A stretch of 64,000 nucleotides of DNA from an uncultured Schlesneria sp. GTDB lineage: Bacteria; Planctomycetota; Planctomycetia; Planctomycetales; Planctomycetaceae. Every line of letters begins with the position of its first letter. Position 1 is the stretch's first letter. A program made the translations under genes and the position numbers. The notes under the pieces were generated by a model. The model had not been told where the DNA came from and did no database searches. It saw nothing but the letters and a program-made list of their open reading frames with translations. The stretch lies in assembly GCA_903840265.1 (NCBI GenBank), contig CAIMFH010000088.1:26940-90939 (forward strand), in the 5' to 3' direction. This document shows positions 1 to 9,084 of this stretch, in pieces.

Positions 1-868
1 TGTAGACGTAGTGTTCGAGCAGAGTCAGTTCGTCGAGTTCTTCTTCAGAGCGTTTCACATCATCTGCGGGCCAGCCGAAATTCTTGATGTACAGTGGAAT
101 ACACCATTCTTTGTCGATCAGAGTCATCGACTTCCGATAGTCGCCGTTGGCCGCGCGATCTTTGTATTCCAGGACGAAGCAGTGACAGCTGCGATTGCCG
201 ACTAACTGATCTTCCAAGTGGTGACAATGTGAAAACGACTTTGATTCCAAGTCTTTCTGGTTGAAGCCGATGATCGTGTCGGCCAGTGCCAACATGCCTG
301 CTCGTGTGACAGGGTATCGTGCTTCCTGCATGGCCAACGTGCTATCAGGTTCCATGAGGATTGCGGGCAACCGAGATTTCCAGCCGGTTCCCGAGTGTAC
401 CAGCATTTTGCCGTCGTTCACTCCGTCGACATACATGACTTCGCGGCCTGCATCACCGTCCAGCCACTTCAAATAGATACTGAAGGGTTCGTGACGCACC
501 TTCATTGCCATTGTCTGTTCTTCGAGCAATTCGCCATTCACCAACTCACGCTTCATGAACTGGGCGGTGTAGTCTGGAGTGGCTTGGAGGAAGGCCATCC
601 CTTTCTTCAGCAACTCGATCTTTTTCGCAAGGTTCTGTTCGGCTCGTTGTTCAGGCGTCAATGAGTCGTCGGCTGGTGTCGCTGGCTTGGAGGTGTTGAT
701 CACCAGCGACGTTTTGGCGACGGATTGTCGGATGATGTCCGCTCCGGCGGGGCGAGCGGGGCATTCCAAATAGAGAAATCCCGCTGTAAACATCGCCACC
801 ATCGCGGCTGATCCGTTTGCCCTTTGCTCGGGTTTCATGGTTTTGATGCGGCGCAGCAGAAATCTCAT
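1..868 (-). CDS. DUF1571 domain-containing protein, 3' end cut by the window edge
   Basis: I translated this reading frame directly; it runs off the left edge with no stop, so the C-terminus is missing. The start is the ATG at 868, preceded by GGAG about 8 bases upstream. The product opens with a basic stretch and a hydrophobic segment (about residues 20-42, ending ECPARPAGA), consistent with an export signal. A helical linker then leads into a domain with the pattern YTAQFMKRE, then LKWLDGDAGREVMYVDG, and a Cys/His segment NRSCHCFVLEY. These match the DUF1571 family, which is common in planctomycetes and is probably a lipoprotein-like outer-surface or periplasmic fold. No biochemical function is established for the family. 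The frame on the same strand at 651-992 is a shadow. Confidence 0.8.
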   Translation of the reverse strand, partial: MRFLLRRIKTMKPEQRANGSAAMVAMFTAGFLYLECPARPAGADIIRQSVAKTSLVINTSKPATPADDSLTPEQRAEQNLAKKIELLKKGMAFLQATPDYTAQFMKRELVNGELLEEQTMAMKVRHEPFSIYLKWLDGDAGREVMYVDGVNDGKMLVHSGTGWKSRLPAILMEPDSTLAMQEARYPVTRAGMLALADTIIGFNQKDLESKSFSHCHHLEDQLVGNRSCHCFVLEYKDRAANGDYRKSMTLIDKEWCIPLYIKNFGWPADDVKRSEEELDELTLLEHYVY

Positions 869-1628
<760 letters not shown>

Positions 1629-1707
1629 TTACAGTTTTTGAGTCGAGTGCGGCAGGAAGTCGCCTCATAAAAGTCCCACCTTTGATTTCCCAACGAGGAG
1701 TCCCCTG

Positions 1708-2727
1708 ATGGCAGCTAGGAAGCTTGTTCTAGTCAGCGCGGTATTGGTCGCGATGGTCACATTGCTCGCGGCACAAAATGCTCAGACGCCGAAGACCGGT
1801 TTGGCAATGTCGGCCGCCGCGCAAGGCTTTTTGTCGGCGCTCACCCCCGCTCAAAAGGGTGAGGCGACATTCAAATTTGATGATCCCGAGCGATTGAACT
1901 GGCACTTCATTCCGCGGCCGCGAAAGGGATTGCCGCTGAAGTCGTTGGAAGGAGGGGCGCTCAAAGCGGCCCATGCCTTCATCCGCAGCGGACTCTCGGA
2001 TGCCGGATACGATCAGACGCTGAACATCATGAGTCTGGAAGAACTATTGTATCTGCTGGAAACAGGGGATCGAACCGAGCGCCGAGAGCGCCGTGATCCA
2101 AACAAGTACTTTCTCAGCGTCTTCGGCGAGCCAGCTGAGACGGGTGACTGGGGCTGGCGTCTGGAAGGACACCATGTTTCCTTGAACTTCACAATCAAAG
2201 ACGGGAAGGTTGTTTCGAGCACTCCCGAATTTTTCGGGGCCAACCCTGGAACAGTCGAAGCGGGCAAGGGGCGGCAGATTCGCGTCCTAGGCCCCGAGGA
2301 AGATATTGCGCGACAGATCCTGAAGCACTGTACGGCTGAGCAGCAGAAATTGTGCTGGATCAGCAAAGAGGCTCCTGGCGAAGTTCCGGGACCGAATCTG
2401 CCCCAAGCGGTTGTCGTAGCGCCGGTTGGTCTCCCTTACGCTCAGATGTCGGAAGACCAGAAAAAACTGGTGCAAGAGCTGTTGACGGAGTACTTGAAGA
2501 ATCTGCCAAGTGATGTCGAACAAGAACGTCGCACGGCAATCAACAACGCCGGTATCGAGAAGCTGTTTTTTGCGTGGTATGGGGGAAGCGAACTGCACGA
2601 TCCCCATCACTACCGATTGCAGGGACCGTCGTTCGTCGTCGAGTACAATAATACTCAGAACAACGCCAATCACGTGCATTCCATGTGGCGAAACGTGAGT
2701 GGCGACTTCGGGGTTTCGGTGAAGTAA
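1708..2727 (+). CDS. DUF3500 domain-containing secreted protein
   Basis: A 339-residue protein with a signal peptide (basic MAARK, hydrophobic LVLVSAVLVAMVTLLAA, cleavage near AAQNAQ). The rest matches DUF3500: FKFDDPERLNWHFIPRPRKG near residue 55, GLSDAGYDQTLNIMSLEE near 95, W-G-W-R-LEGHHVSLNFT near 150, and the C-terminal HYRLQGPSFVVEYNNTQNNANHVHSMWR. The His- and Asn-rich C-terminus suggests metal or ligand binding, but no activity is known for the family. AACGAGGAG sits before the ATG. The gene stands alone and is followed by a strong hairpin shared with the convergent TadG-like gene. Confidence 0.88.
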   Translation: MAARKLVLVSAVLVAMVTLLAAQNAQTPKTGLAMSAAAQGFLSALTPAQKGEATFKFDDPERLNWHFIPRPRKGLPLKSLEGGALKAAHAFIRSGLSDAGYDQTLNIMSLEELLYLLETGDRTERRERRDPNKYFLSVFGEPAETGDWGWRLEGHHVSLNFTIKDGKVVSSTPEFFGANPGTVEAGKGRQIRVLGPEEDIARQILKHCTAEQQKLCWISKEAPGEVPGPNLPQAVVVAPVGLPYAQMSEDQKKLVQELLTEYLKNLPSDVEQERRTAINNAGIEKLFFAWYGGSELHDPHHYRLQGPSFVVEYNNTQNNANHVHSMWRNVSGDFGVSVK

Positions 2728-2766
2728 GTGACCGGGTGAGACAGCGATTCACCCACCAAAGAACAT

Positions 2767-2795
2767 AGACGGCTGACCCAAGAGGTCAGCCGTCT
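2767..2795. terminator. Perfect 12-bp-stem hairpin between convergent genes
   Basis: AGACGGCTGACC (2767-2778) pairs perfectly with GGTCAGCCGTCT (2784-2795) around the 5-base loop CAAGA. It lies 40 bases after the DUF3500 stop and 30 bases beyond the stop of the opposing TadG-like gene, so it probably terminates transcription from both sides. There is no long U-tract on either strand. Confidence 0.75.
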
Positions 2796-2824
2796 GCTGT
2801 TGATATGATCTGTCCGATGTCAGA

Positions 2825-4711
2825 TCAGTTTGTCGGGACCAACCGGGCTGGCGGCACCGCCGAGGCAATCTTAGAGAAGACCGTTCGCATCTGATCGGAC
2901 ATCGAAGCCACAGTCGTTCCCGCAGGAACGTCCAGCCAGTATCCCTTTCCGAGCCAGGCTGCTGCCTTCATCAGGTTGCGGTCTGCGACGGATCCCACGC
3001 TGACCGTGTGAACGGTGTATCCCTTGTCGATGGCAATCTTCACTTTGGCCAACACGTACGTACAATTTGAGTCTGTGGTTGTGTAATCCGCGGCCCCGTC
3101 TCCGTTGTAGTCAAACATCGTGTTCCAGTTCCAACCCGATGGCAGGGCCGAACTGTCGCCAGAATCAATCGTGTTCGCTTGTCCGTCCGTCATCAGGATG
3201 ATCGCGGGTCGCGAGCCGTCCCGTTTGTAGGTGTCCAACATTGCGATCGCGTCCTTCATGCCACCCCCCATATTCGTGGCGTCGCTGTAGTAGGCCGCTT
3301 GCTTGTACTGCATCAGCTTCGCAATCGTGGCATAATCGTTGGTGATAGGATTTGCGGCGATATTGATTAACGGAAACAATGGATTCGAATCGTTCAGGGT
3401 CGTTTCCATCCGGTGATTGGTATCGTAGCTGACCATCCCCAACTCATCGTCAAACCCCAATTGCGTCAGGTAGTCACACAGCATTTGATGTCCGTCTTTG
3501 CACGCTTGAAACGGATAGTGGCGTGTTTTCCACAAATCTTTGTTTACCGAGTGCTCAGGATAGCTTTTCATGATGTAACAGAGGTAAGTCATGCCTCCGT
3601 ACATATCCTGGTACCCATAGTTGGGCAGTGCCGTACTGGTTTGCACGTAGCTGACATATCCTGACCAGCTACCACCGCTGTAGGGATAGTTGTTGTTTGT
3701 CAAACCGTATTTTGCCATCACGCTGGTTGCCGAGTATGTGTGCGTTGGCAGTACCACCGTTTGCGAAGTGCTGCCAACTTTGTAAGCGGTGATGGCAACT
3801 GACGAGATTCGCTTGCCCGAGTTGCCGCCGGTTCCGGAATAGGTTCCGGTTTTGGTCGTCGTACCACTGATGCTGAACGTTTGAGTGGCGTTATTGGTGA
3901 ACGTCAGCACGACGCTTTTCATCCCGGTTGTATTGGTAATTGCGACGCTGGTTCCCTTGAACGTGACTGTCCCTGTTACGCTGGAGCTGGTTTGAGCTTG
4001 CGAAAAGTATTGAGGCGTATAGGGGAGAGTTCCCAGCGTCAACGGTTGCAAGTCGCTCCAGACCATGGCCAGACCGTCCTCGATCTGGCTTTGCGTCAAA
4101 CCCGTGGCGACTTCGTCTGTGAAATAGCTATCGAAATTCATGGAGCGCGAGAAATCCTGTACGATGACCATGTCGCGTGGGTCAACGAAGGCGACAGCGT
4201 CGGTACGGATCGTGGTTCCGCTGGTGGCAAACAATGACGGCACTTTGCCGTCTGGAGCCGACGTATTGGCCCCGTCGCGACGGGCGCTGACTTTGACGAC
4301 ATTCGTCTGACTGGCACCCGCAGTCCAGTCGATTTTGTAGGTCTTTGACGAGCTGTCGTAGTAGCGGCGACCAAACGACACGTCGGTCGAAGCGACGTAA
4401 ACATTGTTCATCTGCGCAACCGCGGCTGCCTTAATTCTGGCTTGGGACTGGGCGTAGGCAAAAACGTCGCCTGGTTGATTCCCTGCATTTGCCAAAGCAT
4501 TGGTGATTTCCATCGCTCCTGCCAACGAAGCGGAATCGACGGCGGCTTGCATCTGGGATTTCGTCAATGCAGCAACGCCGATGTCGACGGCCAGCGCTGT
4601 GATGGCCAGGGCGGCGATCATGCAGATGGCACCGACCACCAGAAAGACCCCGCGTCGCGTCGGAGACATCTCCGACCATGTGGTAGGAAGCTTTTTGAAA
4701 TAACAACGCAT
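2825..4711 (-). CDS. TadG-like protein with an N-terminal pilus-type membrane segment and a vWA domain
   Basis: A protein of about 628 residues. The N-terminus has RRGVFLVVGAICMIAALAITALAVDIG followed by QMQAAVDSASLAGA, the hallmark of TadG/Tad_N proteins: one membrane helix, then an amphipathic helix. A von Willebrand A domain follows, with MIDAS-like DFSRS near residue 189 (usual form DxSGS) and a late ILMTDGQANT strand near 500. Between them lies an unusually long Ser/Thr-rich beta segment. The end, DQMRTVFSKIASA, is typical of a vWA C-terminal helix. Likely role: surface or pilus-assembly protein held in the inner membrane. It is the last gene of a minus-strand run with two TadE-like genes. 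The ATG at 4711 is better placed behind AAGGATG than the one at 4720. Confidence 0.85.
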   Translation of the reverse strand: MRCYFKKLPTTWSEMSPTRRGVFLVVGAICMIAALAITALAVDIGVAALTKSQMQAAVDSASLAGAMEITNALANAGNQPGDVFAYAQSQARIKAAAVAQMNNVYVASTDVSFGRRYYDSSSKTYKIDWTAGASQTNVVKVSARRDGANTSAPDGKVPSLFATSGTTIRTDAVAFVDPRDMVIVQDFSRSMNFDSYFTDEVATGLTQSQIEDGLAMVWSDLQPLTLGTLPYTPQYFSQAQTSSSVTGTVTFKGTSVAITNTTGMKSVVLTFTNNATQTFSISGTTTKTGTYSGTGGNSGKRISSVAITAYKVGSTSQTVVLPTHTYSATSVMAKYGLTNNNYPYSGGSWSGYVSYVQTSTALPNYGYQDMYGGMTYLCYIMKSYPEHSVNKDLWKTRHYPFQACKDGHQMLCDYLTQLGFDDELGMVSYDTNHRMETTLNDSNPLFPLINIAANPITNDYATIAKLMQYKQAAYYSDATNMGGGMKDAIAMLDTYKRDGSRPAIILMTDGQANTIDSGDSSALPSGWNWNTMFDYNGDGAADYTTTDSNCTYVLAKVKIAIDKGYTVHTVSVGSVADRNLMKAAAWLGKGYWLDVPAGTTVASMSDQMRTVFSKIASAVPPARLVPTN

Positions 4712-4838
4712 GAGGAACATCCTTCAAGGGCGGCAAACCGGTCGCCAACGGCCACTACGGGGTGGATGATATTCGGTAAAAACAGCAGAAAAACTGGTTG
4801 CAGACGATGGACCAAGACGCGACAGATAAGCGGATCTG

Positions 4839-5369
4839 CTACTGCACCATGGTGTTTTTCCCTTTCCGATAGACGACCGACGCGTTGATCGTGTTCTTGG
4901 TAGTCGGGTAAAACGTCACTGAGCAGATCGCAGAAAAGGGGACGCTGGCCTGGATCTTGAACATCTGCAGATTGTTATTGGGATCGCCCAAGTCGAATGC
5001 CGTTCCGGAGGCCGTGCCATCCGCGTGAGTGATCGTGATCGTGACTTTGCTGCCATCGATCTTTTCCGCGGTCAGGAAATTTCGAATGTCTTGAATCACT
5101 TTTTGGTTGATCGTTTGTCCCGATTGCAATCTGCTGGAGTAGTCCATCGAGGCCAATCGCCCTGCTTCACGCAGGGCCGTCGTCAGCGTCTGAGCCGACA
5201 CGATCTGCATCCCTGTTTGAATCGTCCCCATCGCCAGAGTGATGAAGACTGGAAGCACAAATGCCATTTCCACGGTGGCCGCACCGCTCCGCTTCGTCGA
5301 ACGAGTTTTCGCTCGCGGTGTGGGACCGGCAGTGGCTGATTCGGAACGCATTTTGAGATCCTTGGACAC
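4839..5369 (-). CDS. TadE-like pilus assembly / pseudopilin-type protein
   Basis: A 176-residue protein: basic cytoplasmic N-terminus (RAKTRSTKRSG), then AATVEMAFVLPVFITLAMGTIQTG, the TadE signature in which an invariant Glu lies at the start of one hydrophobic helix. A beta-rich extracytoplasmic domain follows (KVTITITHADG, ASVPFSAICSVTFYP). TadE proteins are minor pilin-like parts of Tad/Flp secretion systems. It lies 13 bases behind the previous TadE-like gene and about 130 bases ahead of the TadG-like gene on the same strand. No Tad ATPase or secretin gene is adjacent, so the complex it serves cannot be named from this window. Confidence 0.85.
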   Translation of the reverse strand: MSKDLKMRSESATAGPTPRAKTRSTKRSGAATVEMAFVLPVFITLAMGTIQTGMQIVSAQTLTTALREAGRLASMDYSSRLQSGQTINQKVIQDIRNFLTAEKIDGSKVTITITHADGTASGTAFDLGDPNNNLQMFKIQASVPFSAICSVTFYPTTKNTINASVVYRKGKNTMVQ

Positions 5370-5381
5370 TTGTCCAATCAG

Positions 5382-5864
5382 TTATTCATGTCGTAATACG
5401 GACTGTCCGGTCACGGTGGCATTCTTAACCCAGAATGGCGGCATCAGCGCCACTTGGTTGTAGGGAACCGTCACTTGCACGATATACAGGTGCCCCTGCT
5501 CGATGGTCGATAGTTCGACATTGGGCAGAGTGCTGTAGTTAATCGTTGACGCGTTCATGTTGGGCGTGTCAAAGACACCGGCATCGCGGATCAGAACTGT
5601 CGCGGCACCTGGTTTAATTGCCGTATTCACGATCTGCAGGACCTGAGCTTGAACCTGGGCCGTGGTGATGCCATCTGTGCTGCCGTAGCGAGCGCCACTT
5701 TTCGCGGCGGCCTTCAGCATGTGCGAAACAAACAGGACATGCCCGAATTCCATCAGCGCCGCGAGGAACATGATGAAAATAGGCAACGTCAACGCGACTT
5801 CAACCGCGGTGGATCCACGTCGGCGCGTACTGCGATTCGAATTGTGTTTATATATGCTTATCAT
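5382..5864 (-). CDS. TadE-like pilus assembly protein, first gene of the operon
   Basis: A protein of about 160 residues with STRRRGSTAVEVALTLPIFIMFLAALMEFGHVLF, the TadE motif with the conserved Glu in the transmembrane helix, followed by MLKAAAKSGARYGS, the usual amphipathic continuation. The C-terminal domain is beta-rich. I prefer the ATG at 5864 (MISIYKHNSN) because GGGACGGGA lies just upstream; an ATG at 5888 is in frame but has no good ribosome site. It is the first of three co-oriented genes forming a small Tad-type operon whose promoter must lie in the divergent gap before 6098. Confidence 0.85.
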   Translation of the reverse strand: MISIYKHNSNRSTRRRGSTAVEVALTLPIFIMFLAALMEFGHVLFVSHMLKAAAKSGARYGSTDGITTAQVQAQVLQIVNTAIKPGAATVLIRDAGVFDTPNMNASTINYSTLPNVELSTIEQGHLYIVQVTVPYNQVALMPPFWVKNATVTGQSVLRHE

Positions 5865-6097
5865 AGTTCCCGTCCCTGGGTCAGCCACGGCAAGGGGATG
5901 CGGTGCTCCGTCTGACCACCAGAAACTTAGTTCGCGTTTTCGGTCGTGCTGACCAAATTTTAGAAGATTTGGAAATTTTTCCGTCTTGTGGTCGGCACAC
6001 GAAAATAGACCGGAACGGGTTCCAATTCGTGCGCTGGTAGCGGTCAGAAGGGCAAAGAGTCAGAATCTTGCCCAATGGACACACAAGGAGCCTTGCT

Positions 6098-7504
6098 TTG
6101 ACCAATTGGCAGTCCCCGACTCGGCGCGCGTTTCTCGGTCACTACGCTGGCGGCCTCGGCGGCCTCGCCTTCGCTCACTTACTTAGTAGCGCAGCGCATT
6201 CGGAAACACGCACGCCGGGCTGGTCGGCAGTGACCGGTCGGCCGCGCGCCAAAGCGGTCATTTGTCTGTTTCAGCATGGTGGCCCCAGTCAAATGGACTT
6301 GTTTGATCCGAAGCCCGAACTTCAAAAGTGGCACGGCAAGCCCTATCCCGGAGGGAATCTGGAAGTTCATTTTGAAAAACAACAGGGAAATGTCCTCGGC
6401 AGTCCATTCAAGTTCTCGAAGCACGGCAAATCGGGAATGGAGCTTTGCGAACTGCTTCCTCACACGGGACAGATCGCCGACGACATCTGCCTTGTCCGTT
6501 CGATGAATACGGAATCGGTTGATCACGAGTCCGCATTGCGATTGATCCACAGCGGCAAATTCCTGGCGGGCATGCCTGCATGGGGCGCGTGGGTCAATTA
6601 TGCCCTGGGCAGCATGAATGAAAATCTTCCCGCGTACGTCGTCTTGGGCGACCCCGGTGGCTTACCGGTCGATGGAGAGCGAAACTGGACTGCGGGGTTC
6701 TTGCCGGCTGTGTACCAGGGAACGCCATTTCGTTCCGGCCCATCCCCCGTTCTGAATCTCCAGTCACCATCGGGAACGTTGCCGCGGGCGAGACGAAATC
6801 AATTGGCGCTCCTGGAGGAACTCAATCGCGATCATTTGATTCGGCATCCTGAAAACGATGAGCTAGCCGCACGATTGGCGAACTTTGAAACGGCAGCGCG
6901 CATGCAAACGGCTGTCCCGGGCGCACTTGATCTGTCGGAAGAAACCGAGGCGACTCGAACTTTGTACGGCTTAGACAATCCCGCCAGTCAGGAATATGGG
7001 ACGCGCTGCCTGTTGGCACGTCGCTTGATCGAGCGAGGAGTCCGATTCGTACAGATATTTCTCAACGGTCAGCCTTGGGATACACACAGCAAGAATGCCG
7101 AAAGCCTGAAGGGCCTTTGCGCGCGAACGGATCAACCGAGTGCCGCGCTTGTGCAGGATTTAAAGCAGCGAGGATTGCTGGATGACACCATTGTTCTCTG
7201 GACGGGTGAATTTGGCCGACTGCCCGTGTCCCAGGGAGCCGACGGTCGCGACCACAACCGTAAAGGATTTTCGCTCTGGCTTGCCGGAGGTGGATTCAAG
7301 CGGGGCAATGTCCATGGCGCCACCGACGAATGGGGCTACTCCGCGATTCAGGATGTCGTTACAGTTCATGATCTGCATGCGACGTTACTTAGTTCGCTTG
7401 GGATCGATCATCATCGATTGACCCATCCCCACGAGGGACGTGAGGCCAGCCTGACCGATGCTGAAGTCACCCATGCGCGAGTCGCCACGGAATTGCTGGC
7501 CTGA
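6098..7504 (+). CDS. DUF1501 domain-containing protein (Tat-exported)
   Basis: About 468 residues. The N-terminus SPTRRAFLGHYAGGLGGLAFAHLL is a twin-arginine signal. The body carries the DUF1501 landmarks: KAVICLFQHGGPSQMDLFDPKPEL, then SPFKFSKHGKSGMELCELLPH, then WDTHSKN, GRDHN and HHRLTHPHEGREASLTD. DUF1501 belongs to the alkaline-phosphatase/sulfatase-like superfamily; planctomycetes have dozens of copies, usually beside DUF1549/DUF1553 cytochromes, but the substrate is unknown. This copy has no DUF1553 partner next to it. I chose the TTG at 6098 because AAGGAG lies 7 bases upstream; a TTG at 6068 is in frame but lacks a site. Confidence 0.85.
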   Translation: MTNWQSPTRRAFLGHYAGGLGGLAFAHLLSSAAHSETRTPGWSAVTGRPRAKAVICLFQHGGPSQMDLFDPKPELQKWHGKPYPGGNLEVHFEKQQGNVLGSPFKFSKHGKSGMELCELLPHTGQIADDICLVRSMNTESVDHESALRLIHSGKFLAGMPAWGAWVNYALGSMNENLPAYVVLGDPGGLPVDGERNWTAGFLPAVYQGTPFRSGPSPVLNLQSPSGTLPRARRNQLALLEELNRDHLIRHPENDELAARLANFETAARMQTAVPGALDLSEETEATRTLYGLDNPASQEYGTRCLLARRLIERGVRFVQIFLNGQPWDTHSKNAESLKGLCARTDQPSAALVQDLKQRGLLDDTIVLWTGEFGRLPVSQGADGRDHNRKGFSLWLAGGGFKRGNVHGATDEWGYSAIQDVVTVHDLHATLLSSLGIDHHRLTHPHEGREASLTDAEVTHARVATELLA

Positions 7505-7600
7505 ACGGACTGGCGAAATCGGCGGTACTCTGCCAAGATCGATGTCACACTTCTGACTTGATTCCAAATCAATCTCAATTCTCTCGGGGAGATATTCTTC

Positions 7601-8269
7601 ATGGACCAAATTCCATTTGGGACCAATGATTTTGCCGAGAATCCCGAACCGCGCGTCCCCTGCGTTTTGCTGCTGGATGTTTCTGGGTCCATGGGTGGGC
7701 AGCCGATCAGCGAATTAAATGAGGGGCTGACCATCTACAAGGATGAGCTTGTTGCCGATTCGCTGGCGTCAAAGCGAGTGGAAGTCGCCGTTGTCACGTT
7801 TGGCGGCATGGTGCAGACGGCGTGTGACTTCACTACGGCCGATGCGTTTTATCCACCAAACCTGACGGCGACGGGGGATACGCCGATGGGAGCAGCGGTG
7901 AATCAGGCGGTCGACATGGTTCACGAACGAAAACAGATCTATCGCGCTAACGGAATCGCGTACTATCGCCCGTGGATCTTTTTGATCACCGATGGGGCTC
8001 CGACCGACGAATGGAAGTCCGCAGCTCAGCGTGTGATTGAGGGCGAAACGAGCAAGGCGTTCTCCTTCTTCGCTGTCGGTGTCGAGGGGGCCAATATGGA
8101 CATCTTGAAGCAGCTTTCCAAACGAGAGCCATTGAAGCTGAAAGGGCTGCGATTTCGCGATCTCTTTCAGTGGCTGTCAAACTCGCAGCAGTCCGTTTCG
8201 CGATCGACTCCCGGTGAGGAGGTTCCTTTGCAGAATCCGACGACGCCAGACGGTTGGGCGGCTGTTTGA
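7601..8269 (+). CDS. TerY-like von Willebrand A domain protein
   Basis: A 222-residue cytosolic protein that is almost entirely one vWA domain. [17 protein letters not shown] (about residues 20-36) gives the MIDAS DxSx[11 protein letters not shown] near 90 the conserved Thr, and [13 protein letters not shown] near 130 the conserved Asp. This layout and size match the TerY family of metal-dependent adaptor vWA proteins. GGGGAG lies before the ATG. The next two genes encode a PP2C phosphatase and a kinase with a helix-hairpin-helix segment, the other two members of the TerY-P triad described in Ter-type stress systems. Likely role: scaffold or target of the phosphorylation switch. Confidence 0.88.
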   Translation: MDQIPFGTNDFAENPEPRVPCVLLLDVSGSMGGQPISELNEGLTIYKDELVADSLASKRVEVAVVTFGGMVQTACDFTTADAFYPPNLTATGDTPMGAAVNQAVDMVHERKQIYRANGIAYYRPWIFLITDGAPTDEWKSAAQRVIEGETSKAFSFFAVGVEGANMDILKQLSKREPLKLKGLRFRDLFQWLSNSQQSVSRSTPGEEVPLQNPTTPDGWAAV

Positions 8270-8319
8270 TTGCGGTCCGATGGTTCGATCTTTGATGTCT
8301 GTCGAGGTTGAATGTCCAA

Positions 8320-9084
8320 ATGATATGGAAGGTGCTCGCAAAAAGCGTTCAAGGGTTCAGCCACAAACGACTGGAAACTGTTTGTCAGGACGCCTGTCAG
8401 ACTGCGGTTCACCATGTGGGTGGACTGCCTGTATTGGTGTTGACAGTGTCTGACGGGGCAGGCAGCGCTGAATACTCGGAGATCGGTTCCGAGACCGCTT
8501 GCCGTGCAGTCCAAGAGCTGATCGCTGACAAACTGAGAGATCAGACGGATCTCTTGCCTATCACGCGTGAAGAAGCCATTTCCTGGTACGAGCACGTCCA
8601 GGCCGAGATATTGCGAGAAGCGGAATCTCGCTCCGTTCCAATACGGCAATTGGCTTGCACGCTACTCGTCGCCGTGATCGGAGGGGCCGGCGCGGCATTC
8701 TGTCAGATTGGAGACGGTGCCATCGTTATTCGCGACCAAGGCGAATTGCGTCCTGTGTTCTGGCCGCAGTCGGGTGAATATGCCAACACGACGAACTTTG
8801 TCACGTCCTCTCGAATCGATCAGGATCTGATGTTTGAATGGCGTGCTGCGCCGATCGACGACGCGTCGATGTTTACGGACGGTTTGCAATCGGTCGCTCT
8901 GAACTATGCGACTCGCCAGGCTCATCAACCGTTCTTCACGCCCCTGTTAGACGCACTCCGGCAACATGAGGCTCCCGCCGAGCTGCTCGGACCGATGCAG
9001 TCGTTCCTGGAGTCGAAGAACCTGACCGACCGGACTGATGACGACTTGACGTTGGTTCTTGCCACGCGAATCAATTCGGTATGA
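8320..9084 (+). CDS. PP2C-family serine/threonine protein phosphatase
   Basis: About 254 residues. The PP2C metal-binding motifs are visible: LTVSDGAGSAEYSEIGSETA near residue 45, FCQIGDGAIVIRD near 130, FTDGLQSVA near 185 and RTDDDLTLVLATR at the end. It is a stand-alone phosphatase domain with no membrane segment, expected to dephosphorylate Ser/Thr in the cytosol. It lies about 50 bases after the vWA gene and overlaps the kinase start by ATGA, so it is probably translated together with the kinase whose marks it removes. The ATG at 8320 has GAGG 12 bases upstream; a TTG at 8308 is an alternative. Confidence 0.85.
   Translation: MIWKVLAKSVQGFSHKRLETVCQDACQTAVHHVGGLPVLVLTVSDGAGSAEYSEIGSETACRAVQELIADKLRDQTDLLPITREEAISWYEHVQAEILREAESRSVPIRQLACTLLVAVIGGAGAAFCQIGDGAIVIRDQGELRPVFWPQSGEYANTTNFVTSSRIDQDLMFEWRAAPIDDASMFTDGLQSVALNYATRQAHQPFFTPLLDALRQHEAPAELLGPMQSFLESKNLTDRTDDDLTLVLATRINSV

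Noticed and set aside
7601..8269. vWA gene considered as part of a MoxR/AAA-vWA chaperone pair
   Set aside because: No MoxR ATPase is adjacent; the PP2C and HhH kinase neighbours point to the TerY-P triad instead.
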